The position numbers were made by a program, and so were the translations under genes. 64,000 nucleotides of DNA from Mycolicibacterium aurum. Lineage in GTDB: Bacteria; Actinomycetota; Actinomycetes; Mycobacteriales; Mycobacteriaceae. Under the pieces are notes generated by a model. That model saw only the letters and a list, made by a program, of their open reading frames with translations. It was not told where the DNA came from and did not search any database. Location of the stretch: NCBI RefSeq assembly GCF_900637195.1, contig NZ_LR134356.1, positions 1,426,001 through 1,490,000 on the forward strand, read 5' to 3'. Positions 37,365-46,086 of the stretch are shown here, in pieces (the stretch's first letter is position 1; the number at the start of each line of letters is the position of its first letter).

Positions 37365-38993
37365 TCACGCGTAGTTGAAGATCGTCTGTCCCTCGCCGAT
37401 GAAGGCGACGTAGATCGACGCGGCCGCGAATGCCGGGAATCCCATCAGAACCGGGACCGCCGCGTCCTCGACGACACTCGGAGTGTTGGTTCGGGTGGTC
37501 GTGTAGTCGAAGAGGAGGGTTTCACCGTCCTCGGTGTAGACGGAGATCTTGGTTCCCGCGGGCACACTGTCCGCGCCGTTCGTCAGGGACCTCGGAACCC
37601 AACCGAAGATCCCGCCCGAGTCGATCCATGTCTGGAGGACCTTGGCGTCGTTGTCTCCGACCTTCACCGTCAGGTTGTTGCTCGGTGCGCCGTCGAGGGT
37701 GACGCGTGCCGCGTACGGGTTGGGGCCGAGGATCGCCCGTCCGCGCCGTTCCTCGATGAGTGCCCCCATGCCGAGCAGGCCCGGAAGCGCCAACAACGGA
37801 TTGCTCGGGCCCCCACCGGCTTTCGCTCCGATGCCGAGGATGCCCTGGTAATCGCCGTTGGTCGTGGACAGGGCGTACCAGGTGTCCAGCGTGACGACGT
37901 TGATTCCGGTGGGCGCGGTGACGACGTCGTCGTCCACAGCGATGGGGATGTTGTACGTGTCGTACTCGTACTTCAACGAACAGTTGCCGTAGCAGCTGGA
38001 GCCGTGCGCGACCGGTTTGCCGAGGTTCTCGAGGCCGATCACCTGGGGGTTGATCACCAACCCCAACGACCCGGTGTCGAGAAGGACGTTGACGAACTTC
38101 CCGCCGTTGACCGACAGCTTGAACACCGGGTTGACCCTGCGCACACCGTCGACCTCCTGCATGTCGAGGTCGAGGATCTGGTAGACGAGTCCGTTGTCGG
38201 AGGCCTCATCGATCAGTTTGGCGATCTCGGCCATGGATTCCCGCGGGCCGAACAGTCCGACCAGGCCGAGCCACTTCTCGGCGGCCTCAAGCTGATCCTG
38301 GACGCGAACGGTGCGCATGATGCTGGCCTCGATGCGCTGCCCGGCGATCCAGTGGGCGAACGGGTTGTCGACCGTGGCCGCGAATTGCTGTTGCAGCAGC
38401 GCGTAATTGTCCTGCCAACGCTCCAGCGATGTGTGGGCGCCGCCCAACCACATCTGGGGGAGGATGGCGGCCAATCCGGCCAGAATATTGCCGCTGTCCC
38501 AGGTGGCCTCGTTCAGATCTGTCCGCGCTTCGGTGATCTGCTCCAGCGCAAGGTCGACGGTGTCGGTGCCCTCGGAATCGTCGACGGCTTGGGTCTCGAC
38601 CGTGACGAGATCCTGGGCGCTGTTGGCGCGGGCGCTTGCTGGAACCGTGGTGGGTGCTGCGTCGTCGGTGTCGTCGACATCTTCGTCCGCGTCAGACTCA
38701 TCGACGTCGGGAACGGGCTCATCGTCATCGGCGTTGGAGACAGCGCTTTCGGCGTCGATATCGGAGACATCGGCGTCGGCGTCGGACTGTGCTGACTCGG
38801 ACGTCGTGTCGTCGGCTTGGGGCGATGACGAGTTGGTCGACTCCGCGGTGTCGCGACTCTTTGCCGAGTCGACCCCGGCGCTGGCGGCGGTCTCGTCAGG
38901 CGCTGCGTGTGCCGTGGCGGCGCTCGCGATGCATACGCCCGTGACGATAGCGGGGGCGGCAAGGGCCGTTGCTGCCCAGCAACTAATTTTCAC
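37365..38993 (-). CDS. Secreted PecA-type aspartic protease, copy 1
   Basis: A 542-residue exported protease candidate. Signal peptide with cleavage likely after AHA (residue 30), then a Ser/Asp/Glu-rich linker to about 145, a helical region (DLALEQITEARTDL, LPQMWLGGAHTSLERWQ), and from about 290 an aspartic protease domain: VNVLLDTGSLGLVI (Asp306) and WIDSGGIFGWVP (Asp458), with YQGILGIG and ILGPNPYAARVTLDGAPS between. This is the catalytic type of PecA (PE_PGRS35), which trims PE proteins in M. tuberculosis, but the PE domain is absent. Cys334/Cys338 (CYGNC) may form a disulfide. It is the first of three paralogues on this strand. Start ATG 38993. Confidence 0.85.
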   Translation of the reverse strand: MKISCWAATALAAPAIVTGVCIASAATAHAAPDETAASAGVDSAKSRDTAESTNSSSPQADDTTSESAQSDADADVSDIDAESAVSNADDDEPVPDVDESDADEDVDDTDDAAPTTVPASARANSAQDLVTVETQAVDDSEGTDTVDLALEQITEARTDLNEATWDSGNILAGLAAILPQMWLGGAHTSLERWQDNYALLQQQFAATVDNPFAHWIAGQRIEASIMRTVRVQDQLEAAEKWLGLVGLFGPRESMAEIAKLIDEASDNGLVYQILDLDMQEVDGVRRVNPVFKLSVNGGKFVNVLLDTGSLGLVINPQVIGLENLGKPVAHGSSCYGNCSLKYEYDTYNIPIAVDDDVVTAPTGINVVTLDTWYALSTTNGDYQGILGIGAKAGGGPSNPLLALPGLLGMGALIEERRGRAILGPNPYAARVTLDGAPSNNLTVKVGDNDAKVLQTWIDSGGIFGWVPRSLTNGADSVPAGTKISVYTEDGETLLFDYTTTRTNTPSVVEDAAVPVLMGFPAFAAASIYVAFIGEGQTIFNYA

Positions 38994-39436
38994 GCACGTC
39001 AGTACAGCATTTCCAGCGCATCCCGCGGCCGCTTTCGTTCGATCTCGCCAGGATCAACAGATGGCCCAGCGCCACTCGCCGGCGCAACTTGGTTCCGCCC
39101 TCATGGGGGTATGGGGGCAAGCGGTGGTCAAATTAGGCGAATGCGCAGATAACAAACGGAAGCGGCAACTGACTTTGCGAGCAAGTCGTACGCACTGTGG
39201 TGCGGTATCCCAGCGCGGCGGCTCCGTCGGCAACGCCGTGCGTCCGGCTGCCTGCGTGGACGGGTGGGGACAGCTGTCGCGCACGGGCTACGCGCAATGG
39301 CGTTTGCCGCAGGACATTCCGCTGGAACGGACGCTGCGAACAGGTGGTCTCCTCTAGTCTCGGAGCTGAGGGGGCGAACTGTGAAACGAGGACATCCGGA
39401 CAGAGCACTGGCTCGGTCCGGCCGCGCGTTGCCCTC
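38994..39436. other. Divergent intergenic region
   Basis: Between protease copy 1 (minus) and the lipoprotein gene (plus). The open frame preceding the lipoprotein start runs through here but is Arg/Ser-rich with no motif and is read as non-coding. Promoters for both genes are expected; none was assigned. Confidence 0.5.
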
Positions 39437-40201
39437 ATGAGGTGGACTCGATTCGTTGCTGCTGCAGCGCTTTTGATCGCGCTCGCCGGGTGCACTCGAG
39501 AACCGCCGCCGTATGAATCTCGCTACACCACCCCGCCGCCCGCTGCTCCACCACCGCCACCACTACCGCCAGGCGCATCCTTCGTCGATGACTTCGGGCG
39601 TCCGGACACCACACGGGGACTGGGCGAGGGGTGGAGCATGCGGGAAGCCCGCGAAGACGGTTCCGTTCTTCCAGCAGAGACGGGTGCTTTTCTTCGAAAT
39701 GGCCACTACGTCTCTTCCGACGACAGCGGCGTCTATGCGGTCCGCACCTTCCGCGACACCGTTCGTCGAGTGGGTGTCGAGGGACGCTGGACCCGCATCG
39801 GCGAAGGCGGCGACGAGACGCTGATCATGGGGATATCGGCGGACGAGAACCTGGAAAGCAACTACGTGAACTTCACTGTGACTCCAGCAGGATGGGTGGT
39901 ATCGACGCGTCGAGACAACGCCGATCCCCGTGTCGTCGTCAAGGGCAGTTTCAGCCCTCCTCTGGAGTTGAACCGCACGTACCGATTCGAGTTGGACGCC
40001 GCGGACGGAACGGTGACTATTCGGGTGCCGGGAGCTGAGAAGAAGGCAAAGCTCGGAACGATCGGCTTGCTGGGTGACCGCGCATATTGGCAGCACTACT
40101 CTGACCCTGCGGAAATCCCGATCGGTGCGAAGTTCTGCGTCGACGTGTTATGGGCCGTCGAACAAGACCAACCCCTGACGGCAATTCCCGTTGGCGGCTG
40201 A
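39437..40201 (+). CDS. Lipoprotein with LamG/concanavalin-like domain
   Basis: A 254-residue predicted lipoprotein: signal peptide RFVAAAALLIALAGC with a good lipobox (LAGC), then a proline-rich spacer (PPPAAPPPPPLPPG) and a beta-rich domain beginning FVDDFGRPDTTRGLGEGW, with DDFxRxdt and LNRTYRFELDAADGTVTIRV of the kind seen in LamG/GH16-like or concanavalin-like folds. It would sit on the outer face of the membrane. It is the only plus-strand gene among three minus-strand proteases, so its link to them is only positional. ATG 39437 places the signal peptide at the N-terminus; the frame is open upstream. Confidence 0.78.
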   Translation: MRWTRFVAAAALLIALAGCTREPPPYESRYTTPPPAAPPPPPLPPGASFVDDFGRPDTTRGLGEGWSMREAREDGSVLPAETGAFLRNGHYVSSDDSGVYAVRTFRDTVRRVGVEGRWTRIGEGGDETLIMGISADENLESNYVNFTVTPAGWVVSTRRDNADPRVVVKGSFSPPLELNRTYRFELDAADGTVTIRVPGAEKKAKLGTIGLLGDRAYWQHYSDPAEIPIGAKFCVDVLWAVEQDQPLTAIPVGG

Positions 40202-40213
40202 ACTCAGTTCGGT

Positions 40214-40374
40214 CCGTGTCGACGTCGACCAACGTTGAGATCTGCAAACGCGGGGGAGCCGACCAGCGGCGTCGATCCAGTCTCATCGACAACATCTGCG
40301 CGCCGCCACTCGGTGCCCGAGACGGCGGCGCGCAGGATGTCGAGGTTGAGTTCTGGACGGTGAGGCGCGGGCAC
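40214..40374 (-). pseudogene. Remnant of duplicated birA 5' end
   Basis: The minus strand encodes APHRPELNLDILRAAVSG, then TEWRRADVVDETGST, nearly the same as the N-terminus of the intact BirA at 37280 (APHRPRLNIDILRGAISG and onward), starting at an equivalent GTG (40374). After ETGST the sequence jumps in frame-disturbed fashion to SAPPRLQIST, matching BirA SAPPRSQISM, so an internal segment of about 40 codons is deleted. The remnant lies just after the end of protease copy 2, in the mirror position of birA relative to copy 1, showing that protease and birA end were duplicated together. Confidence 0.85.
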
Positions 40375-40411
40375 GTCGCCGAGGTCAGCGCCGTGCCCGC
40401 ACCTACAAGGG

Positions 40412-42115
40412 TTACCGGTAGTTGAAGACGGTCTTCCCGTCGCCGCTGTAGTCGAAGTAGACCGTCGTCTGGCTGAACGGCATGTACCCGGTGTTGAACC
40501 TGTCGTCCGCCTCGGTGTCGAGGACGTCGGGACTGTTCCTCGACGTGGTGCGGTACGAGTACAGCAACGTCTCGCCATCCTCGGTGTAGACCGAGATGAG
40601 AGTGCCCACCGGCACGTTCGGCGCACCGTCGACGACGTAGTCCGGGATCGAGCCGAAGATCCCTCCGGTGTCGACGAACCCGTTCACGTACTTGGGGTCG
40701 TAGTCTCCGACCTTGACGAGCAGCGGCGTCGACGGCGCTCCGTCAAGTTCCACGCGGGCTGCGTACGGGTTCGGGCCCAGAATGACCCGGCGACGACGCT
40801 CGTCGATCAGCACGCCCCGGCCCAGCAGACCGGGCAGCGCCGCGAAGGGATTCACCGCTCCCGGCCCGCCCGCATTCGGGCCGACCCCGAGGACGCCGCG
40901 ATAGCCGCCGTTCGTCTCTTCGAAGCTGTATGTCGACTCCAAATCGACGATCAGAACCGTGGTTTCGCCCGACGTGATGTCGTCACCGACCGTGACCGTC
41001 GTGCCGTAGGGGTGGTAGTACGTCACGACCGAGCCGTCGCCGTAGCTGGCTTCGCCACGCGGTCCCGTCGGGCTTCCGATGTTCTCTGTGCCCACGTACT
41101 GAGGATCGATCACGAGTCCGAGGGAGCCGCTGTCGAGGAGCACCGGGACGGGGTCGCCGCCGTTGATCGAAATGTAGACAACCGTCTCGGTGCGGACGCG
41201 ATAGCCGTCCGCTCGGTATTGCAGGTCCATGTCGAGGATCTCGTAGACGAGACCGTTGTCGCTGGCCTCATCGATCAGCGCAGCGATCTGTGCCGCAGCC
41301 GTGCTCGGCCCGAACCACCCGACGACAGGGACGAGTTTCTCGGCGAGATCCATCTGGTCTTGTGCCCGCATGGTCCGATTGATGCTGTTCTCGATCCGCA
41401 TCCGAATGATGGCGTTGGCGAACGGGTTGTTGAGCGTTTCGACGAACTCCTGCTGCAGCCGCGCGTGGTTGTCCATCCACCGTTCCAGGTTCGTCTGGGC
41501 GCCGCCGAGCATCATCTGCGGGAGGATCGCGGCCAGGCCTGCCAGGAAGTTGCCGTCACCCCAGGTGGCGGCGTACAGGTCCTCGCGGGCCTGGTCCAGC
41601 TGGTCGATCGCCAGTTGGACGGTGTCGGTGTCGTCATCGTCATCGTCCGGGTCTGCCGGATCATCGTCGTCGTCGACGGGAACGTCGGGGTCGTCGTCAG
41701 CGACGGGTTCGTCGTCGTCCTCGACCAGGGCGGCGGTATCAATGGTGACCAGGCTTTCGGAGCTGGTCTCTCGGGTGCTGGGAGGGACGAAGTGCGCACC
41801 GCTGGCGCTCTTCTCGTCGCTGTCGTCATCAGCGTCGTCTGCATCGGCGTCGTCGGTCTTGCCGCCCTTGACGTCGGTGTCGGCCTTGTCGCCCTTGTCG
41901 TCGTCCCTCTTGGTATCGCGCCCGGATCGCTGCTTGGAATCGGTCGATGTGTCGTCTGATGAGGAGGTCGACGCGGCGCTGTCGCTCGACGCAGAGGCGG
42001 AGCTGCTGCCCGTGTCGTCCGGCGCTGCCTGGGCAGTGGAAGCGGTCCACAGGCAGACGCCTGTGGCGATTGCGGGGGTGGCCAGGGCGGCCGCTGTCCA
42101 GCTACTCAATTTCAT
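40412..42115 (-). CDS. Secreted PecA-type aspartic protease, copy 2
   Basis: A 567-residue paralogue of copies 1 and 3 with the same plan: signal peptide (cleavage likely after AQA, residue 30), a long very acidic linker rich in Asp (to about 165), helical region, then the protease domain. Here the first active-site motif is LLDSGSLGLVI (Asp328) and the second FVDTGGIFGSIP (Asp482), the reverse Ser/Thr pattern of the other copies; both Asp residues are kept. The CxxxC pair of copies 1 and 3 is missing. It is the most diverged copy. Start ATG 42115. A birA remnant sits just beyond its 3' end. Confidence 0.84.
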   Translation of the reverse strand: MKLSSWTAAALATPAIATGVCLWTASTAQAAPDDTGSSSASASSDSAASTSSSDDTSTDSKQRSGRDTKRDDDKGDKADTDVKGGKTDDADADDADDDSDEKSASGAHFVPPSTRETSSESLVTIDTAALVEDDDEPVADDDPDVPVDDDDDPADPDDDDDDTDTVQLAIDQLDQAREDLYAATWGDGNFLAGLAAILPQMMLGGAQTNLERWMDNHARLQQEFVETLNNPFANAIIRMRIENSINRTMRAQDQMDLAEKLVPVVGWFGPSTAAAQIAALIDEASDNGLVYEILDMDLQYRADGYRVRTETVVYISINGGDPVPVLLDSGSLGLVIDPQYVGTENIGSPTGPRGEASYGDGSVVTYYHPYGTTVTVGDDITSGETTVLIVDLESTYSFEETNGGYRGVLGVGPNAGGPGAVNPFAALPGLLGRGVLIDERRRRVILGPNPYAARVELDGAPSTPLLVKVGDYDPKYVNGFVDTGGIFGSIPDYVVDGAPNVPVGTLISVYTEDGETLLYSYRTTSRNSPDVLDTEADDRFNTGYMPFSQTTVYFDYSGDGKTVFNYR

Positions 42116-42535
42116 GCGCCACAGTAGATCATGAATTCATTCTCGCGAGATGACGCAACCGTAATTTTTGTTGAATCCTCTATCTGAGTGCAATCAGATC
42201 GGAAAATCATCGGTAGAAACGGCTTCAAACAGCAATAGTGACAGCATTTGTCTTGACATTTGTACTGTCTAAGAATTACCGCAGGAGAGGCCTGCTGGTA
42301 ACCCAGCGTTCAGCGGCAAACTCGTTTACCACGTTCTAGAGAGTAGTGGCGCTTTGCGGGCCGCACTCTATCCGCATTGCGAAAATGCGCAAGTCAGAGC
42401 GATTAAGACCAACCGCTGACCCCGACACCGGCCGCCAGTTGAACTGAGGTGATTCCGCGGCGGTAATGCCCGACGCCCACAGGATTGGGGTAGGCGCAGC
42501 GCCGAGGGGGGCTCGGCGCCGCGCCTACTGGTCTC
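42116..42535. other. Intergenic region between protease copies 2 and 3
   Basis: No gene is recognised. The stretch is AT-richer than its neighbours and must contain the promoter of protease copy 2 (minus strand). A TTGACA at 42253-42258 faces the other way and has no matching -10. Confidence 0.5.
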
Positions 42536-44263
42536 TTATTTGTAGTTGAAGACGAGCCTTCCGCCATTGGTGAAATCGGTGTAGATAGGTGTCACCGCGA
42601 ACGGGGTGAACCCCAGGATCGCGTCCGTGGCCTCTGGGTCGATGGCCGGCGTGTCTTTGCCCGACGTGCGGTAGGAGAACAGCTCCACTCCGTCGGGGGT
42701 CGACACCGTAATCAGCGTGCCGTTGGGCAGACTTGTGGCACCGTCCACCAGTGACGCCGGGATGGACCCTTCGATGCCCCCGGAGTCAACCCACGTGTCG
42801 AGGAGCTGCTCGTCATAGTCGCCGATCTTGACCCTCAACGGGTTGCTCGGGGCTCCGTCAAGTGTGACGCGCGCGGCGTAGGGATTTGGCCCCAAGATCG
42901 CGCGGTTGCGCCGCGGATCCATCAGTACCCCCTGGCCGAGAAGCCCCGGCAGGAACGCGAGCGGATTGGACCTGCCGGCGGCACTCGGTCTCCCGGAGTT
43001 GGGGCCGATGCCGAGGATGCCCTGGTAGTCACTGTTGGTCTGCGACAGCGCATACCAGGTGTTCAAGGTCACGACCTTGATAGGTGACGGTGCGCTCGTG
43101 ACGTCGTCATTGACCGTGACCGGGATGTTGTAGACATCGTAGAAATACGGAACCGAACAGTCGGCGAAGCAGGCCCAATCGCGGGCGATGACCGGGCCGA
43201 GTTGCTCCAATCCGATCACCTGCGGGTTGATGACCAGCCCGTACGAGCCGGTGTCCAGCAGAACGTTGACAACTTCGCCGCCGTTGATGGACATCTGAAT
43301 GATCGGGTTGATCCTGGGAATGCCGCTGGCGTTCTCCATGTAGACGTCCAAGATCTGATAGACCAGCCCGTTTTCCGACGCCCGGTCGACCAGCGAGGCG
43401 ATAGCGGCCATTTCCTCGCGCGGGCCGAACAGCCCGACCACCTTGAGGAACTTCTCGGCTGCCTCCAGCTGGTCCTGAACCCGAATCGTCCGTTGGATGC
43501 TGGCTTCGATCCGCTGTCCGGCGACCCAGTGCGCGAACGCGTTGTCGACTGTGGCCGCGTATTGCTCCTGCAGCAGAGCATGATTCAACTGCCACCGCTC
43601 AAGGGACGTGTGGGCACCGCCCAGCCACATCTGGGGAAGCATCGCAGCCAGGCCGGCCAGGAAGTTGCCGCTGTCCCACGTGGCTTCCTTGAGGTCGTCA
43701 CGGGCGTCGGTGATCTGCTCCAGTGCCAGGCTGACAGTGTCGATTGAGGGAGCGACATCGTCGTCGTCATCGTCATCGACGGTTGCGTCGAGGGTGACGA
43801 GACTCTGGGTGTACTTGGCATGGGTGCTCGCAGGTGCCGCGGCGGGGTCTGCCGGGTCGGCGTCTTCTGCGTCGGCCTCGGCCTCGGCCTCGGCCTCGGC
43901 GTCGACGTTGGGGCCGGAGTCTGAGTCGTCGACCTCCACATCGGTGTCGGACTCGTCGCGATCCACATCATCGTCGGCGTGGGTGCGGCTCTTGACGCCT
44001 TTGGCATCCTCGGACTCGGCGTCACTGTCAGCTGCGTCGTCGTCATCGTCCCTCGTCGTGGCCTTCGACTCGGAAGCAACTTCGCTGCGCGTACTTGATG
44101 GGCCCGCAGTCTTGGAGGTCTCACGGTCACTGGTCGAGCCAGCGCTCACGCTGGCGGTGGTGTCATCAGGCGCCGCTTGTGCCGTGGCGGCACTCCACAT
44201 GCACACACCCGTGGCGATAGCGGGGGTCGCGAGGGCAGTTGCTGCCCAGTTACTTATTTTCAC
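42536..44263 (-). CDS. Secreted PecA-type aspartic protease, copy 3
   Basis: A 575-residue paralogue closest to copy 1. Signal peptide with cleavage after AQA (residue 30); acidic linker to about 175, including a run of Glu-Ala repeats (residues 121-131) coded by hexanucleotide repeats; helical region with AHWVAGQRIEASIQRTIR, almost identical to copy 1; protease domain with VLLDTGSYGLVI (Asp337) and WVDSGGIEGSIP (Asp493). A Cys pair (CFADC) matches copy 1. No PE domain or membrane anchor is seen. Start ATG 44263. It probably works on exported or surface proteins. Confidence 0.85.
   Translation of the reverse strand: MKISNWAATALATPAIATGVCMWSAATAQAAPDDTTASVSAGSTSDRETSKTAGPSSTRSEVASESKATTRDDDDDAADSDAESEDAKGVKSRTHADDDVDRDESDTDVEVDDSDSGPNVDAEAEAEAEADAEDADPADPAAAPASTHAKYTQSLVTLDATVDDDDDDDVAPSIDTVSLALEQITDARDDLKEATWDSGNFLAGLAAMLPQMWLGGAHTSLERWQLNHALLQEQYAATVDNAFAHWVAGQRIEASIQRTIRVQDQLEAAEKFLKVVGLFGPREEMAAIASLVDRASENGLVYQILDVYMENASGIPRINPIIQMSINGGEVVNVLLDTGSYGLVINPQVIGLEQLGPVIARDWACFADCSVPYFYDVYNIPVTVNDDVTSAPSPIKVVTLNTWYALSQTNSDYQGILGIGPNSGRPSAAGRSNPLAFLPGLLGQGVLMDPRRNRAILGPNPYAARVTLDGAPSNPLRVKIGDYDEQLLDTWVDSGGIEGSIPASLVDGATSLPNGTLITVSTPDGVELFSYRTSGKDTPAIDPEATDAILGFTPFAVTPIYTDFTNGGRLVFNYK
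43874..43897. repeat. Hexanucleotide repeat (GGCCTC)x4 in protease copy 3
   Basis: Four exact GGCCTC units lie inside the coding sequence and encode Glu-Ala repeats of the acidic linker. Unit gain or loss would keep the reading frame. Confidence 0.8.
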
Positions 44264-44724
44264 AGCCGTTAGTAGATCAGCCCTGGCACCTACTGCCAGT
44301 ATTTTTGAGCGATGTCGTCAAGATTTAACCTAAAGAACCTGATAACAACTGCATGTCCGCGGGACGGCCTCAGGTTGGTGAGGCGTCAATCCAATGTTGC
44401 GCGGTGGAAGTGGCAAATATCCAGTTAGCGAATGAATCTGGTAATCGGCGTTGCGGCCGCTGGCCCGCCCGGCGAGGCTGCGGTGCACGTCAGCGAGCTT
44501 AGGTGCACTACGGAAAAGCGATAACCGCAGCGCGATCAGGCCCCGGAAGATAAGCGCCCCACTGCGCTATTGTGCATTTGCTGTGACGCCCAAAGGTCCC
44601 AGCGTGGTGCTGTCCGTTCGAGGGAGAGCCGTCCACCCGTCGGCATTCCGAGATAGGCGGGCGGTGTAGGGACATGACGAGAGCAGTGGCCGCCCGGTCT
44701 GTGCCAGGGTCCGCGATGAGCGGT
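44264..44724. other. Intergenic region upstream of protease copy 3
   Basis: No gene is recognised in this stretch. The part next to 44264 is AT-rich and likely holds the protease promoter on the minus strand; no clear boxes were assigned. Confidence 0.5.
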
Positions 44725-45060
44725 CTAAATGCCTGAGGTCTGTCGAGGTTTCTCGGAAGCGGGGTTGGCCTCCACTGACTTCCGAGTGGCGACGCGCGCT
44801 CCGGCTGCCCGGTTGAGGGCATTGAAGCCGAGAACAAAGGCCACAATCCCCGCCACCAGCCAACCGGCTGCAAATATCCACTCCCACGCATCTCGTGGTG
44901 GGGTGAACAGCCAGTACATGGAGCTTGCGACAACTGAATAGCCGCTCAGGAGGTAGGACCTGCCTTCGCTACAGGCATCCCACCCCGGGTGGCGGCTGTT
45001 GAGCAGATGCCAGATCGCAAGCGCGAGGACGACCGCTGCTGCAATGACGGACGACACCAT
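44725..45060 (-). CDS. Small membrane protein, unknown function
   Basis: Not recognised. The 111 residues have three likely membrane segments: VIAAAVVLALAIWHLL near the start, SYLLSGYSVVASSMYWLF in the middle and WIFAAGWLVAGIVAFVLGF, followed by a charged C-terminal tail. Start ATG 45060. It stands alone on the minus strand between the proteases and the TIGR03089 gene. The alternation of hydrophobic and polar stretches makes it look like a real membrane protein. Confidence 0.55.
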   Translation of the reverse strand: MVSSVIAAAVVLALAIWHLLNSRHPGWDACSEGRSYLLSGYSVVASSMYWLFTPPRDAWEWIFAAGWLVAGIVAFVLGFNALNRAAGARVATRKSVEANPASEKPRQTSGI

Positions 45061-45374
45061 CGACGGCCCCTAACGACAGGCCCTCGGTGCCTGGGTTGCC
45101 AAGGGCGCTGCTTTGCCAGACATCCATCGCGTGAAGCAAAAATTGTCATTCGCGTCAGTCGAGGAGTGGTCTGGCGATTTAAACAATAAGGTCAAAGTTA
45201 AATTTTCGTCAACGTATGGAAACGTGGCTGTGTCCACGCGTCGGTGTTCAGAAGTTCGCTGAAACGGACGATGCTCGGCATATTGCGATGCGACGGGCTC
45301 GTGTTACAGGTGTGACAACGTGTGTGGCCCATGAGGCGCACGAGGCTATTCAGCTACCCGCAATTACGGAATGG
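45061..45374. other. Intergenic region
   Basis: No gene recognised. A plus-strand open frame beginning at 45216 enters the TIGR03089 gene in antisense and lacks protein-like features. The part near 45180-45210 is AT-rich. Confidence 0.5.
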
Positions 45375-46085
45375 TCATGGTGTCGAACGGGTGATTTTCT
45401 CCGCCTCGCTGCGTCGCTTCGCCGCACCCGGATCGGAGTTTGCCACCTGTACCAGAGACGCGCCGACCACGTATGACGCGAGCAGACGGTCGATGACGTC
45501 GTCGGCGGTATCCCAGCGCGCCGTCGACAGCACGCGGTCGGTACCCGTGATGCCCTGCGCGGCCGCCGACGCCTGCGCCGCGGCGAGTACGTCATCCGGC
45601 GAGCGGCCGTCCAGCGCCGGCCCGGGCGCGCGTTCCGGCACGATCTGATCACCGTGCACCCGCACCGCCGTCGCATAGTCCGTAAGCCCCACGGCCAGAT
45701 CGGGCACGGGCTTACCGAAGGGATCCAGCGACAGCACCGCGATCTCGCCCATCCCGACGGCCATGTCCGCCGAGTCGATTCGGTCGGCCGTGCACAGCGC
45801 GATGGCCGCGTCCCCGTCGTAAACCGCTTCGGCCCCGATCCACCAGATCCCGAACAACACCGCCGCGGTCTGCCAGTGCGCGGGCAGCAGCACCGCGACC
45901 CGGCTGCCAGGGGTGGCGCCCAGCTCGTCGCGCAACAGATTGCCGGTCTTGGCCGCCCAGTTGGCCAGCGTCGCCGTCGACAACTCGATGCGCTCACCGG
46001 TGGCGTCGTCGTAGTAGGTGATGCGCGGACCCGCCGGGTTGGAGGCCATCAGCGGATCGAGGATGGCCGAGCTGAGGTTGGTCAC
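45375..46085 (-). CDS. TIGR03089 family protein (Rv3268 family)
   Basis: A 236-residue actinobacterial protein related to the N-terminal part of AMP-forming acyl-CoA synthetases but lacking the AMP-binding and C-terminal domains. Visible similarity: ITYYDDATGERIELSTATLANWAAKTGNLL and VAVLLPAHWQTAAVLFGIWWIGA, which match the start of adenylate-forming enzymes. So it is probably non-catalytic. Start GTG 46085, one base after the lcp1 stop, so the two are an operon, as in M. tuberculosis. Confidence 0.9.
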   Translation of the reverse strand: MTNLSSAILDPLMASNPAGPRITYYDDATGERIELSTATLANWAAKTGNLLRDELGATPGSRVAVLLPAHWQTAAVLFGIWWIGAEAVYDGDAAIALCTADRIDSADMAVGMGEIAVLSLDPFGKPVPDLAVGLTDYATAVRVHGDQIVPERAPGPALDGRSPDDVLAAAQASAAAQGITGTDRVLSTARWDTADDVIDRLLASYVVGASLVQVANSDPGAAKRRSEAEKITRSTP

Positions 46086-46086
46086 G

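Noticed and set aside
36501..38795. 764-residue plus-strand open frame
   Set aside because: It is antisense to birA and protease copy 1; low-complexity Arg/Val/Asp sequence typical of a GC-rich shadow frame.
42253..42258. TTGACA as a promoter -35
   Set aside because: No -10 at a suitable distance and it points away from the adjacent protease gene.
45216..45476. Small plus-strand open frame
   Set aside because: Its end is antisense to the TIGR03089 gene and the product has no protein-like features.
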